Of a DNA stretch of 64,000 nt, positions 44,701 to 56,455 are shown one piece after another. The first letter of the stretch is position 1. Each line of letters starts with the position of its first letter. The notes beneath the pieces were generated by a model. That model saw nothing but the letters and a program-made list of their open reading frames with translations, did no database searches and was not told the origin of the DNA. Origin of the DNA: Tubulanus polymorphus (lineage: Eukaryota > Nemertea > Palaeonemertea > Tubulaniformes > Tubulanidae); assembly GCF_964204645.1 (NCBI RefSeq), contig NC_134027.1, positions 22,060,485 through 22,124,484 of the forward strand, in the 5' to 3' direction. The position numbers were made by a program, and so were the translations under genes.

Positions 44701-45512
44701 TTGATACATATATATCTGTTGGCTTGATACCTAAACCTTTGTTTCCTCTGAACATACACCTCAACCATTACCTCAGTACTTTTATTTCTATATTTTGATA
44801 CATAAACATCTATTATCGCACATAAACATCTATTGTCATCCCCCCCTCGATTCATTTTCCTCTGTTGGTAGGTTGATAGCTATACTTCTTTCGACCTTGA
44901 TGCCTTTACCTCTATCACACCTAGACACTTATACCTCTATCGTTGCCTTGATACCTCTTTCCTTTTTACTCAATACATCGACCTCTATTACTCTAAGATT
45001 AGACTAAGAAATGAACTGTGTTTACACAACGTTCGATTGAGTAAAGAAATTTTTGATCCTTCGAACCTCCGGTAAATCCCTCAACTTGTAAACAGTAAAC
45101 GGTACTGGCATTCGGTTCTGATGAGTTTAGAGTAAATATTTGTATCATTTTTCCCACTTTCCTATAGGACCCGGTGGCATTTTTGTGTTAACTGTATTTC
45201 GCGCTTTACATTCACTACTTGTCACTAATGTACATATTGCGTATGATATAAGTCGACTGTGTATATAAAACCTCTGTTTGAGGATAAACACGTCCTATCG
45301 TTAACAATTGAGTAACAATTTATCTTATCGTAGATTTCTATGTATGTTGTCATGTCATACTTTTACATTTAGTTATGTTACTATGGTCATTTTCATTCAT
45401 AGTTAATGCAAGTATAGACAGATTTAGTGGACTGGGTGACGTGTTAATGACCTTAAATCTATGATTGGGGCTAACTTTCCCCTTATATGGCATTACGTGA
45501 CCTGATTGATCG
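44701..45512. other. degenerate satellite edge and spacer
   Basis: 44701-45000 holds decayed units of the 26-bp satellite (TTGATACCT, CTCTAT words). 45000-45512 is unique spacer without a gene. Confidence 0.55.
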
Positions 45513-46968
45513 GGGTGCACCACCAACATATTAATGCAGGCATACCACTGATCTGGAACACACTGATCTAGGTGTACCATGAAGATACTGATCCAGGTGT
45601 ACCATGAACACACTGATCTAGGTGTACCATGAACACACTGATCTGGGTGCACCATCAACACACTGATCTGGGTGTACCATCAACACACTGATCTGGGTGT
45701 ACCATCAACTCACTGATCTGGGTGCACCATCAACACACTGAACTGGGTGCACCATCAACACACTGATCTGGGTGTACCATCAACACACTGAACTGGGTGC
45801 ACCATCAACACACTGATCTGGGTGTACCATGAACACACTGAACTGGGTGCACCATCAACACACTGATCTGGGTGCACCATCAACACACTGATCTAGGTGT
45901 ACCATGAACACACTGAACTGGGTGCATCATCAACACACTGATCTGGGTATACCATCAACACACTGAACTGGGTGCACCATCAACACACTGATCTGGGTGT
46001 ACCATGAACACACTGAACTGGGTGCACCATCAACACACTGATCTAGGTATACCATCAACACACTGATCTAGGTATACCATCAACACACTGATCTAGGTAT
46101 ACCATGAACACACTGATGTGGGTATACCATCAACACACTGATCTGGGTGTACCATCAACACACTGATCTGGGTGTACCATGAACACACTGAACTGGGTAC
46201 ATCATCAACACACTGATCTAGGTATACCATCAACACACTGATCTAGGTATACCATCAACACACTGATCTAGGTATACCATGAACACACTGATGTGGGTAT
46301 ACCATCAACACACTGATCTGGGTGTACCATCAACTCACTGATCTGGGTGTACCATGAACACACTGAACTGGGTGTACCATCAACACACTGATCTGGGTGT
46401 ACCATGAACACACTGAACTGGGTGCATCATCAACACACTGATCTGGGTATACCATCAACACATTGAACTGGGTATACCATCAACACACTGATCTGGGTAT
46501 ACCATGAACACACTGATCTGGGTGTACCATCAACACACTGATCTGGGTGCACCATCAACACACTGATCTGGGTGTACCATGAACACACTGAACTGGGTGC
46601 ATCATCAACACACTGATCTGGGTACATCATCAACACACTGATCTGGGTGTACCATGAACACACTGATCTGGGTGTACCATGAACACACTGATCTAGGTGT
46701 ACCATCAACACACTGATCTGGGTGTACCATGAACACACTGATCTAGGTGTACCATGAACACACTGATCTGGGTGTACCATGAACACACTGATCTGGGTGT
46801 ACCATGAACACACTGATCTAGGTGTACCATGAACACACTGATCTGGGTGTACCATCAACACACTGATCTGGGTGCGCCATCAACACACTGATCTGGGTGC
46901 GCCATCAACACACTGATCTGGGTGCACCATCAACACACTGATCTAGGTATACCATCAACCCACTGATC
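45513..46968. repeat. 25-bp minisatellite, about 58 units
   Basis: Unit CAACACACTGATCTGGGTGT plus ACCAT, with variants GATCTAGG, GAACTGGG and GCACC. A higher-order period of 175 bp (7 units) is visible: the rare variant CACTGATGTG occurs at 46111 and 46286. The 143- and 103-codon minus-strand frames with VHPDQC repeats are satellite artefacts. Confidence 0.92.
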
Positions 46969-47357
46969 CAGGAGCGGATCTAGACCATAGCTTCGTCATA
47001 TTGGGAAATACGGTCAAGTGCCTTGTGCCTATCATTCAACATCACTGTCAATTGTAATATAATCTTCGTAAACCTACCAAATACATACAATACAGAATTT
47101 AATCTACTTTCCATGCAAAAATTTCTACTTGGCATTTGGAATTACCGTTTTCAGAAAAAAAGATGTATTTGGTGAGACTTGATGGCAAAAAGTCAGCCAG
47201 TATTGTGTCATATCTGGCAGCTATCGTGCTACGCTCTCGATACAGCGCTCGACTGATCTGATTTCTATCTAGGGAATATAATTAAACGAATCAAATTTTT
47301 CTTTCCCGAGCTAATTTTCTTCCAAGATCTCGCCGGAAACTGATATGACCCGCGTTA
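46969..47357. other. intergenic, no gene seen
   Basis: Begins with a short sequence like the AGGAGCGGATCTAGA element ends seen elsewhere, then nothing recognisable. Confidence 0.4.
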
Positions 47358-47516
47358 AGCCTAGCGCACACGGGCGACGTTTTGCGTGCAATTCGCGAGC
47401 AACCGCCCGATTTGCTCGGTGTCAAAAGGATTTATTTGCTCCTCGTCACCCGAGTGATAGCACACGGGAGACGCCAAGCGATCGATCGCTCGACGGTTGT
47501 GTATGTGCGCCAGGCT
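47358..47516. mobile_element. Harbinger-like MITE, TTA target duplication
   Basis: AGCCTAGCGCACAC on the left is inverted as GTGCGCCAGGCT on the right, flanked by TTA on both sides (47355-47357 and 47517-47519). 159 bp, CpG-rich, non-coding. Confidence 0.75.
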
Positions 47517-47699
47517 TTAGAGGTTTTGGCCTCGCCGAATTGGTCCAACAAACATTAGCTAATGTTTAATGATAGGAAAGCAATTACGCGCATATAGCGC
47601 AGCGGGGTATATACAGTAAGAGCGGGCTATTAACTGGTTTAAAAACTGGGCTAACCAAAGTTGTCGCAATTATCAAATAGCTGTATACGTTAATAGTTG

Positions 47700-48185
47700 A
47701 CGCATGTTTTGATATAAGATTTGCCGGCTGATGTATCGTTGAAATAGTCAACCAATGCTGCAATACACTGTACAGATAAAGATAATTACGAAAATCTGAC
47801 ATTCTTTGACATTGAAGTGTGTTTTGATATAAGATATGCCGGTTATTGTATCATTAGAATAGTCAACTGATGCTGCAATACACTGTACGCTATAAAAACT
47901 GGATAAAGATAATTACGAAAATCTGACATTCTTTGACATTGAAGTGTGTTTTGATATAAGATATGCTGGCTATTGTATCATTAGAATAGTCAACCAATGC
48001 TGCAATACATTGTACGCCATAAAAACTGGAAAAAGATAATTACGAAAACTGACATTCTTCGACATTGTCGCATGTTTTGGTATTAGAATTGCTGACTATT
48101 GTATCATAAGAACAGTTAAGCAATGCTGCAATACAATGTACAGTTTAAAAACTGAAAAAAAACCAGCATGAAAAACTGACATTAC
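47700..48185. repeat. four-copy tandem repeat, unit about 125 bp
   Basis: Units start near 47707, 47821, 47946 and 48072 with TGTTTTGATATAAGAT and include AATGCTGCAATACACTGTAC and AAAATCTGACATTC. The first unit lacks about 11 bp. A short TTCG run follows at about 48201. Confidence 0.85.
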
Positions 48186-49401
48186 TCGTCATCTTTGTCG
48201 TTCGTTCGTTCGTTCGTTCGTTTGAAATTTTTGAACAAAGAATTTTATAGCATCACGCGCACGTTTGTCTCGTATTCCAAAAGTAATTTCGAGTGATTTA
48301 ATCAGCGATGGAATCAATTGAGTAAATAATCGAATCAATTGAGTAAATAATCAAATCAATTGAGTAAATAATAACGTAAACGTTAATGCACAACCCATTC
48401 AAAGCATTCGTTTAGATGAAATCATTTGATTTCAACATCAGTCGCTCCAGGTGTTGACCTAGTGAACGGCTCAACGTTTGCTATGTCAAGGTTTTTCCTG
48501 CAAGTGCACCTTTGATATAAAGCAAGGTAAAGTGTATATTTTTGATTATATATTCTGGCACCCGTAATGTTGCCAGATGTTACATGTGATGTGATGCTGT
48601 ACCTCTACTTTACGGGCTAACAGACTCATCGAATGAGTCAACCGACATCATAGGTGAAGATATTAGGAAAACTTTGCAATCATGAATTTTCAGAATGCTC
48701 GTACTCTATACCAGGTATGGTTCCAGGGGGTGCTTCGCGTTCTAGAGCACCCCCTTCAGAAAGTTTCCGTTGAATTATCTATGATCTGTTTTTCGATGTT
48801 ACATTTCAAAGTACTAGGTACATTTTAGAATGAGATGATCAAGCAGTTAATGAAAATGATGTAAATGCATGAAAATGTGATTTTTCAATATTTTCTGGGC
48901 GATGACCAGCAGATGTGAATCCCTGTTAACATTAAATTTTTGGGTATGTTTTGACTGTGATCTTAGTTCTGATCCCACAATCACAAGATCGAAAAAGTTT
49001 TTAAAAAGTCGAAACTGTTGAAATTTATTGAAAACCCGAATTTTCGTTTTTACGCTAAAAACCATTTTCAAGGAGTAACTACAATCATGGCATATCACAG
49101 AATATATATCAAACAATACATCAGGATTGTGGGATTTATATTCTATTCGTCTCTCGCGATTCATTGCGTAGTTTTACCGCGTTAGTTCTGATGTTTTTTT
49201 CAGCGACTATATTCCGCAATTAGATTCAGCGATTGCTTATTTGCATCGGTACATATTCGGGGTCCAGTTGCACAAAATTCTTTAGGACACATCGAATCGA
49301 TGAGGAAATCAAAGAAATTAAAATTTTTGAGGAAAAACATTTCCAAAATTCAAAATACCCTATAGTCTCGATTCTTAACTGATACACTCTCATAGCTTTC
49401 T
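48186..49401. other. intergenic, no gene seen
   Basis: A small triplication AATCAATTGAGTAAATAAT at about 48312-48370 and an isolated GGGGTCCAGTTGCAC foldback-like end at 49261 are the only structures seen. Confidence 0.4.
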
Positions 49402-49477
49402 GGGCCCGGTTCCACAGTTGTGAGTTAACTCTGAGTTAAAGTTAGTTCATTTTCAATGTTATAACTCCAGAGTCAAA
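49402..49477. repeat. foldback element, family B (left half)
   Basis: GGGCCCGGTTCCACAGTTGT followed by AGTTAACTC words; the right half is missing. Confidence 0.65.
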
Positions 49478-49895
49478 TTTTGTAGTATTGTCTGTTTTGA
49501 CGTAGGGCACTAAGCAGGGCATAGAAATAATTTTGTGTTCAATTAAAAGAGACACTCTCACTGAGATTCCATAGACCATGGACATATTAACTAGATCTAG
49601 TTTAAACGTGTCCATGCATTCTGACCGAACAGCAAGTAATGAATAAAGCAGCCAGTGGTAAGCTAAATGTGAGGCCAGTTTTACAAAGGTTTTTTCACGA
49701 ATTGAATATTTTCTTATTTTGCTGTAGATGACATTTAATGGTTTTTTTTTTGTAGATGATTCTGGGTCAGCGATAAACCTATTTATTCAAAGGCTGAATA
49801 CGAATAACTGCGAATGATTTATGTTCTCTGCGCACTGTTAATATAACTGACTTATGATTTCTCTCACCATGAAATAATCTTATCATATATGCTTG

Positions 49896-50043
<148 letters not shown>

Positions 50044-50336
50044 CACTTAATATCAGCGAATTTAATTTGATACGCCCATAATGCTTAGGTGTACAGACGA
50101 CTATCTTAGAACATTGCGCAGATGGTGTGCAGCAGATTTAAGTTTCTGTTCGTAATGAAGGTAATAGTCTTTCAAGTCAGCATCTCGACCATATTTGGCG
50201 ATACAATCGAGCATTTTCGGCGCGAAGATGCAGGTTCTCTGTTTTGTGACCCCAGAATTCAATCTTATTTTAAAAAAAAATTTTCCTGACAGTATTTTGA
50301 TCAGGCTCGTCGTGTAGACATTTTGTTATTTTGTTA

Positions 50337-50574
50337 TCGGACCCGAGCCAAATTTGGCCCGTGTCTAGAAAGCGTGCGCGCGTTCAGTCACATAAACCAC
50401 TCACTCCGTACTATACAATGCTCAAACAAAGCGAGGCGGGTCATTTCCGGTACCAGTTGCTATTAAAACGCAATCATTTGTCTCGTGCTGAAATTTGGCT
50501 CGGGCCTGGTCCGACATTTTTGGTCGGACCAAACAGGCTCTGGCCCATTTGGCGCCCGTAAGAACAGCCGCTAT
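50337..50574. mobile_element. GCGATCACAC-family MITE (copy 6)
   Basis: CCGAGCCAAATTTGGCCCG through CACTCCGTACTATACAATGC to AACAGCCGCTAT. The left terminus is missing. Confidence 0.75.
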
Positions 50575-50589
50575 CTATAGCGGGTATAC

Positions 50590-50913
50590 ATAGAAAGTTT
50601 GATGATGGGCGTGTATTCAATGTAAGGTTCAGGCTGCTCAGTAATTATGTGTAATTAATTGAACCTATATTTACGGCATGTTTGTATATGTGTGGAGTAT
50701 AGGGGTCCTGTGTGTGTCGCGTGTTTGTACGTTCTCTCGCTCCATCCGCAAAACTGTAATTATCTCTCGCGGGTCTTCCATTCATTGATGACCGACCGAT
50801 TATTCATCATCGGGTTCATCTGCCGCTCTCATGTGACCGAGTACTTTTCACTGTACCGAAAATTACGCGGAAAAAGTTTTACGCACGTACGCGAAGAATA
50901 GTGTTTTACCCGG
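50590..50913 (+). other. possible 5' non-coding exon (plexin?)
   Basis: A stretch without repeats that ends in a good splice donor, TACCCGG|GTAAGA at 50913/50914. The first coding exon of the plexin (55.4 kb) is preceded by a clear acceptor, so an upstream non-coding exon must exist; this is one candidate, unproven. Confidence 0.2.
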
Positions 50914-50919
50914 GTAAGA

Positions 50920-51824
50920 TTTATTTTTGTTTTATTTTTGGCTTAGGCTTATTCTGACGGATTGATTACTGTAAGATCTTTTGTTTTTATCTTAAGTTTA
51001 TTTGCGGTAAAAGCTGAGCGGCCGGTTGTAGCTCCATAACAAACTAAATCACACCCACTGGAGTCAGGCGGGGGACTGATCAGTTTTAGAAAATAGAATA
51101 TTTGAATTTTAAATTACAGGATAATGAAACATAATATAGTAAACTCCAAGCTCCGCTTCAATAGATGTTAAAACATCTTGCGGCCGAGGCGTATTAAAGG
51201 TCTGAATCTGTATAGAGATGTACGAGCGTATTTTTTGTTTCTAAACATGGTTTACATATTGAAACTATGAGGAAAAAGCATTTCAGGATCTTCAACGATT
51301 TTGAAAGTGGAATAGCACCTAGACAGTACGTAATTTTGACGCAAATTTTCGCTTTTCGCGAGAAGTGCTCGCTCGCTTTTCGCAAAAGTGGTCATCGGAA
51401 TCTTTTGACGTTCATTCAATGTCAACCAGTCCTTTTTGGATCGTTTATTAGCAGCATAGATCATCGACCTGAAGGTCGTGGCACTTTGGGTGCTCCTATT
51501 TATTCTGATTCTGGTTGCGGTTAATAACACACTGATTTTGCTGGTAAGTAGCTCGAAAACCACTTATTTTCGACTTAGATAAAAGTTTTTAAAATTTTAG
51601 ATATATTTCATGATTCAATCGGGGAATTTTTGTGCTAGGGTCGTATCGGGGAATTTTTGATTCCCTGATCTGTAAGAACTGTGGCCTTACTTTTGCCTTA
51701 GCCGGCAACTGTGGTCCTACATGGAGAAATTCAGATACTGACGGTATCAAAACAGTATCAAAGCACCTTCACGAGTCTCTGATTGTAGTAAAGAGTTTGT
51801 GTAACCTTGTAGCTTTCCCCCATA
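50920..51824. other. intergenic, no gene seen
   Basis: Overlapping small frames at 51252-51563 and 51267-51524 on opposite strands have no recognisable domain. Confidence 0.4.
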
Positions 51825-52205
51825 GATAAACATTTCACTCGAATACTGAAATGATTTTCTGACCATATCAAATACCAAGTTGGACAAATTTTCATAGTTC
51901 AAGAAAGATCCAACTCGAGTCTTCTGTGTAAACCTGCTGAATCTTTTGAAGGATAAACATTTCACTCGAATACTGAAATGATTTTCTGACCATATCAAAT
52001 ACCAAGTCGGACAAATTTTCATAGTTCAAGAAAGATCCAACGCCAGTCTTCTGTGTAAACCTGCTGAATCTTTTGAAGGATAAACGTTTCACTCGAATAT
52101 TGAAATGATTTTCTGACCATATCAAATACCAAGTCGGACAAATTTTCATAGTTCAAGAAAGATTCAACTCGAGTCTTCTGTGTAAACCTGCTGAATCTTT
52201 TGAAT
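51825..52205. repeat. three-copy tandem repeat, unit 127 bp
   Basis: Units start at about 51825, 51953 and 52080 with ATAAACATTTCACTCGAATA and end with AACCTGCTGAATCTTTTGAA. Very few differences between units. Confidence 0.9.
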
Positions 52206-52858
52206 CATCTTTTAAAGGAAGGAAGGGAAAAAACGTATTCAATTCATTCATCCGAATACTGTGAACTTACGTTCCTGATTTATGCTATGCCGTTACGAAT
52301 TCCGGCATATTTTCAAAACAAAGCCCCCTCGAGTTTCTTCTGCCGGAAAGCTGCGCGCGTTAAACACACCCGCGGTGAATTGCATAACATACGTTCAGTA
52401 GAGACAAAAAATAAATCAGTCTCTCATTAGTAATAGCAGCTACTGTGCGGTTGAGTATGAATGAATGAAAAGCATTATTCATAGTCTCTGACTGACACAG
52501 CCGCGCACAGCGCTGTTCTTTTGTTTGTAGTAAATTTTTAATCTGTTGTTTGAATAAACACCGAAAAACGACACCGGATCGTCTCGTGACTCACCGTCGA
52601 ATTCGCCGTAGCGTGGAATGCGCGGCGTCGGTAATTCGAGGTATGGCATCATCTCTCGCGCTATTTACCGGTAGGAATACGCGTTTACGCTCATCATCGG
52701 TATCCGGCTTACTGCGTTTCTAAGATTTGCGCCACTCGTACCTGTTGGGGACTGATTCTTGTAGCCGCTACGCACGCGGGGCGATTCTAGGGGTATTTGC
52801 GGCGATCGAAGACCCCTGCCTTAACGTTGAGGTTCCCCTTTTCGCCGGGACAGAGATT
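52206..52858. other. intergenic with CpG-rich segment
   Basis: 52570-52790 is richer in CG dinucleotides than the rest and could be a promoter for the plexin on the plus strand. No other evidence. Confidence 0.3.
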
Positions 52859-53127
52859 AGCCGCTAACACACGGAGACGATTTGGCGTGAGCCAAATTGG
52901 CACGGATCAGGCCCGTGTCTTATTAGAGAGAGCATGCTTACACGCAAACTTCTCACTCAATACTAAACAAAGTGAAGTGGGTCATTTCCAGTACCAGTTG
53001 CAATTTAAATGCAATAATTTGGCTCAGGCCTAGTCTGACGTTTTTGGTCGCGCCAAACAGGCTCGGGCCCATTTGACACCCATGTGAACGGTTGCTCCGG
53101 GCCGAAAACACTTGTGTGATCCTGGCT
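52859..53127. mobile_element. GCGATCACAC-family MITE (copy 7)
   Basis: AGCCGCTAACACACGG to TTGTGTGATCCTGGCTAT, with the diagnostic CACTCAATACTAAACAAAG core. Confidence 0.8.
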
Positions 53128-53353
53128 ATTGTCAATACCCTTATTTGACTCATTCCTTCGTAAATTGTATCTTTTCGAATGTACTCATCCGGACTCGTCT
53201 ATCGCTCAGGGGAATGCCTGTTGTGGAGTCCTTCTTTTTCATTCTACTTCAGCCCTCTGATTTTCTGACATCCGCCCACATGTTTCCTACGATTCTTCTC
53301 AATTCTACGACGAAATGATTGCGTCGGAAATCCCATAATCGCCTTTCTATTAA

Positions 53354-53641
53354 CCCTTTCAGTGCGTCTACACTGTAATGCGGTGTATAAATCAGTGATA
53401 GATTTTGCTAGTACGCCGCACTGCAGTGTATTGATGTTATTAGTAATTAGTAATTATCTCTCTTGGAAAATGGCAGCACCTGTCAAACATAGTGAAATAC
53501 TAGTAACTAACGATACACTGCACCGCGATGTAGACGCACTATAGTGGTATTCCCGTTATTCAATACACTAGGGTGGAATTTCTTAAAATTTTCAAATTAT
53601 CTCCAGTACTGTAGGGTATTAACTAGTCAGCACTGAAAGGG
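53354..53641. mobile_element. piggyBac-like MITE with TTAA target duplication
   Basis: CCCTTTCAGTGC at the left is inverted as GCACTGAAAGGG at the right, each flanked by TTAA (53350-53353, 53642-53645). 288 bp, no transposase. Different terminus from the piggyBac-like MITE at 33250. Confidence 0.85.
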
Positions 53642-53645
53642 TTAA

Positions 53646-54630
53646 GCTAGGGGCGCGATTGCGATGATCGAATTCACCAGTGAATTTGTAAATCCGATAC
53701 GAGCGGGCAGACATAGCAGCGATCGAAACGGAAATTCCGACGGCGTACGCTGCTTAGTTGGAGACGGTTAACAAATCACATGATATCAACTATGCGTCTT
53801 ATTGGTGGACAAAAATCGATCGCTCGTCGGAATAATACGCTGAGTGCGGGCAGACGTGTGAATTTGCAGGACGGGCACATGGTTGATTTTTTTTAGGTGA
53901 TTAATCATTTTGCCGCAATCGGGCGAAAAAATACGCTCGTGTGCACCCAAACTTAAGTTTCATAATGAAAAAAAAAAGAAAAAACAATTTGAATCACATC
54001 AAATATTCATAGAATATTTGTGTTATTAATAATTACATTTTTTTCATCAGGCAAATAATTCGTTTTTAGGCTCAGATATTGAGTGAAATGAGGCTCCGTG
54101 TACTTAGTTCAGTGTACTTAGTTCAGCGCATGATAGATGTAGAGAATTTATGTATTAATGTTGTAGGTAGACGCATTTATGAATCAGTGTATTTTTTGTG
54201 TTTAGGTCAATTGTGTTTTTCCTGTTGTTTTCCTGTTATATGCTGACAACTATTTATCATCAACGTCAGGTCATACTAATTGCTCAGGGACCATTTCATA
54301 TCGATAACTCATTCAGTTTAGTTTACATGTCGGGTTTAGTTCTGACTACATAAATATCGTACATGAGGTTTGTCTTTACAAGATATGTTGTACTTCCAGC
54401 TCAGCCAGTACGACTACAACTGTGATCTATGCAGTTCTGACTGGCTTGCTAAAATGAGATATCTCGTACTTCAGAATAGGCCACTATTTAAGATAGCACG
54501 TAGTTCTGTCCTGCCAACAATTAAGGCATCAGATCTCCAGTTTTGCCACCATTACCACTGTGAGATATCTCATACTTCTGGTTTTGCTACCATTGCTACT
54601 GCGGTATCTCTGCTATTGCCACTATAACGT
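53646..54630. other. intergenic with GAGATATCTC repeats
   Basis: From about 54455 to 55140 the self-complementary word GAGATATCTC (or AAGATATCTC) recurs five times, often after GCCACCATTGCCACTG, as a loose degenerate repeat. 53640-53960 may be a decayed inverted-repeat element. No gene seen. Confidence 0.4.
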
Positions 54631-54738
54631 AGGGGCCAGTTTTATAGACTAGTATTACCTTTAACCCACGGGCTAACTCCATTGATAATGAGTTAGCCCC
54701 CGGGTTGAAGGTAATACCAGTCCATAAAACCGGACCCA
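54631..54738. repeat. foldback element, family A (copy 2)
   Basis: GGGCCAGTTTTATAGACTAG on the left, inverted on the right. Same family and size as 307-417. It sits inside the GAGATATCTC repeat field. Confidence 0.85.
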
Positions 54739-55157
54739 GGTTTTAGTATAACCATTACTACTATGGGTATGAGATATCTCATACTGCTGGATCCGATGCT
54801 ATTGCGCCACTAGGAGATATCTCTTCAACAGCGAATTTAGGGGGATGGGCCAGGTGCTGGACCACCACTTCAAAACTCGAATGTGCTGCCCAAAAAGTCT
54901 TTATTAAAAAGAATAAATCCAAATGGGCCCTGATAAGAGCCAGAGAAGCCCCTTTTTTCCTAAATTTTCTGTTGGAGGGCCACCAGAACCTCTGCCCCAA
55001 TGTTTCCCCCTTGCGTGACCAGATCTGCCCTTATCAAATCAATCGCCTTTCAATTTTCAAGTCCACTCCCTTCGAAGTTCCCTACACGCCCTTGCTCTAC
55101 CTTCCAGTTCTGCCACCATTGCCACTGCAAGATATCTCATACTTGTGGAAAAAACCT

Positions 55158-55267
55158 GGGTCCAGTTCCAAAGTTCTGAGTTAACATTTGACTCTGGGTT
55201 AACTCATTGAAAATGAACTAACTTTAGTAGTAGTTTAACTCTAACTCGCGTCTGTGGAACTGGGTCC
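55158..55267. repeat. foldback element, family B
   Basis: GGGTCCAGTTCCAAAGTTCT to TCTGTGGAACTGGGTCC, 110 bp, with AGTTAACTC words; a complete copy, about 115 bp upstream of the plexin splice acceptor. Confidence 0.8.
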
Positions 55268-55382
55268 AGAAAGAGAGATATCCCAATGAATATGGCAGGG
55301 TTTATGACAGAATTTGATGTTTAAACATTTTTCGCGTTTTTCATCTCGAGAGCGATAATACTAGCAGCATCGTATTTTTCAG

Positions 55383-56455
55383 AAAGCTATGGGTTCGATA
55401 CTAATGCACTGATGTCGCATTCACAATGAGGAATGGAGAAAGCGGTTTTATTCGCGACGCTGTTGACCGCAGTCACGATGACGTTGACGACTGCGTCGGT
55501 CTTCAAGTCGACGACCGAATTGACGCGCATGACGCAAGATGGCGCCACCGGTCGCCTGTACGTCGGGGGTCGAAATCGGATTTTTCAGTTGAAACGCGAT
55601 TTACGCTTGGAACATGAAGCGATAACCGGCCCCGGTAACGATCAGTCGGCTGAAACGATCAACTGCTACGGAACGAATGAGGACGATTATAATCAGTTAC
55701 TATTCGTCGTTCGCGAAGACAACGTTTTAGTCTCGTGCGGTACTCAAGACTGGGGCATTTGCGAGAGGCGTAATTTAACGAATATCAGACAGAAATTGAA
55801 CGTCACCTACGAATCGAAGGAAGAAAGAAGAGTCGTTCCCGTACAAGAGTACGGTACGTCGATCGCCGTACTCGTATCGCCCCCTAGCGGTGAAACGAAC
55901 GTATTCATCGCGTCGTCGATCTCGCCGGTGAGGTGCATGCAGACTTCGGTGATCATTTCGAAGCGCAAGAAAAACCTTCAATACGTCGAGTACAAATACG
56001 CCGAACAATTCATGTCGTTCATACGGTCGAAGGAGAAAAAGGAGGTCGACTTGCGATTCGTGAACGGGTTCGAATTTCGTGACTTCGTGTATTTAACGTT
56101 GGTCGTCCATCGAAACGAGTCGCGCGTCGGCCGCGTCTGCATGCGATACGATAATCTGATAAAGACGTACATGGAAACGCGGTTGGTTTGTCGTCGCGGC
56201 GATAAGCGGTTCAACGTTCTGCGAGCGGCGACGATCGCGACGGCCGGTTCCTATTTGAAAACTCGGTTGGGTGTGCACGCGAATGATTCGCTGCTCGTGG
56301 GTTCGTTCAGCGAATTCGCGAACTCTACTGCGTCTGTGATATGTATTTTCGCGCTGAATGATATTAAAAAGACAATGGATTCGAGTCCGTGTACGAGGCT
56401 AGTGACCAGGGATGTGTCGTTCAACGGTGGTAAAAGTGATTGTAGCGGAATAACT
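55383..56455 (+). CDS. plexin exon with start codon (signal peptide, most of Sema)
   Basis: Preceded by a strong acceptor (TATTTTTCAG, 55373-55382), so it is not the first exon of the transcript. Coding from 55433, residues 1-341, donor ACT|GTAAG. A single large exon covering most of the Sema domain. Confidence 0.9.

Noticed and set aside
43680-44798. 372-codon plus-strand frame with Tyr/Leu/Pro repeats
   Set aside because: It lies entirely on the 26-bp minisatellite; three overlapping frames are equally open and there is no splice or domain support.
46430-46861. 143-codon minus-strand frame with VHPDQC repeats
   Set aside because: Product of the 25-bp satellite; the unit is not a multiple of three and every frame is open.
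43780-46968. CRISPR-like array
   Set aside because: Units are contiguous minisatellite repeats without spacers, in an animal genome.
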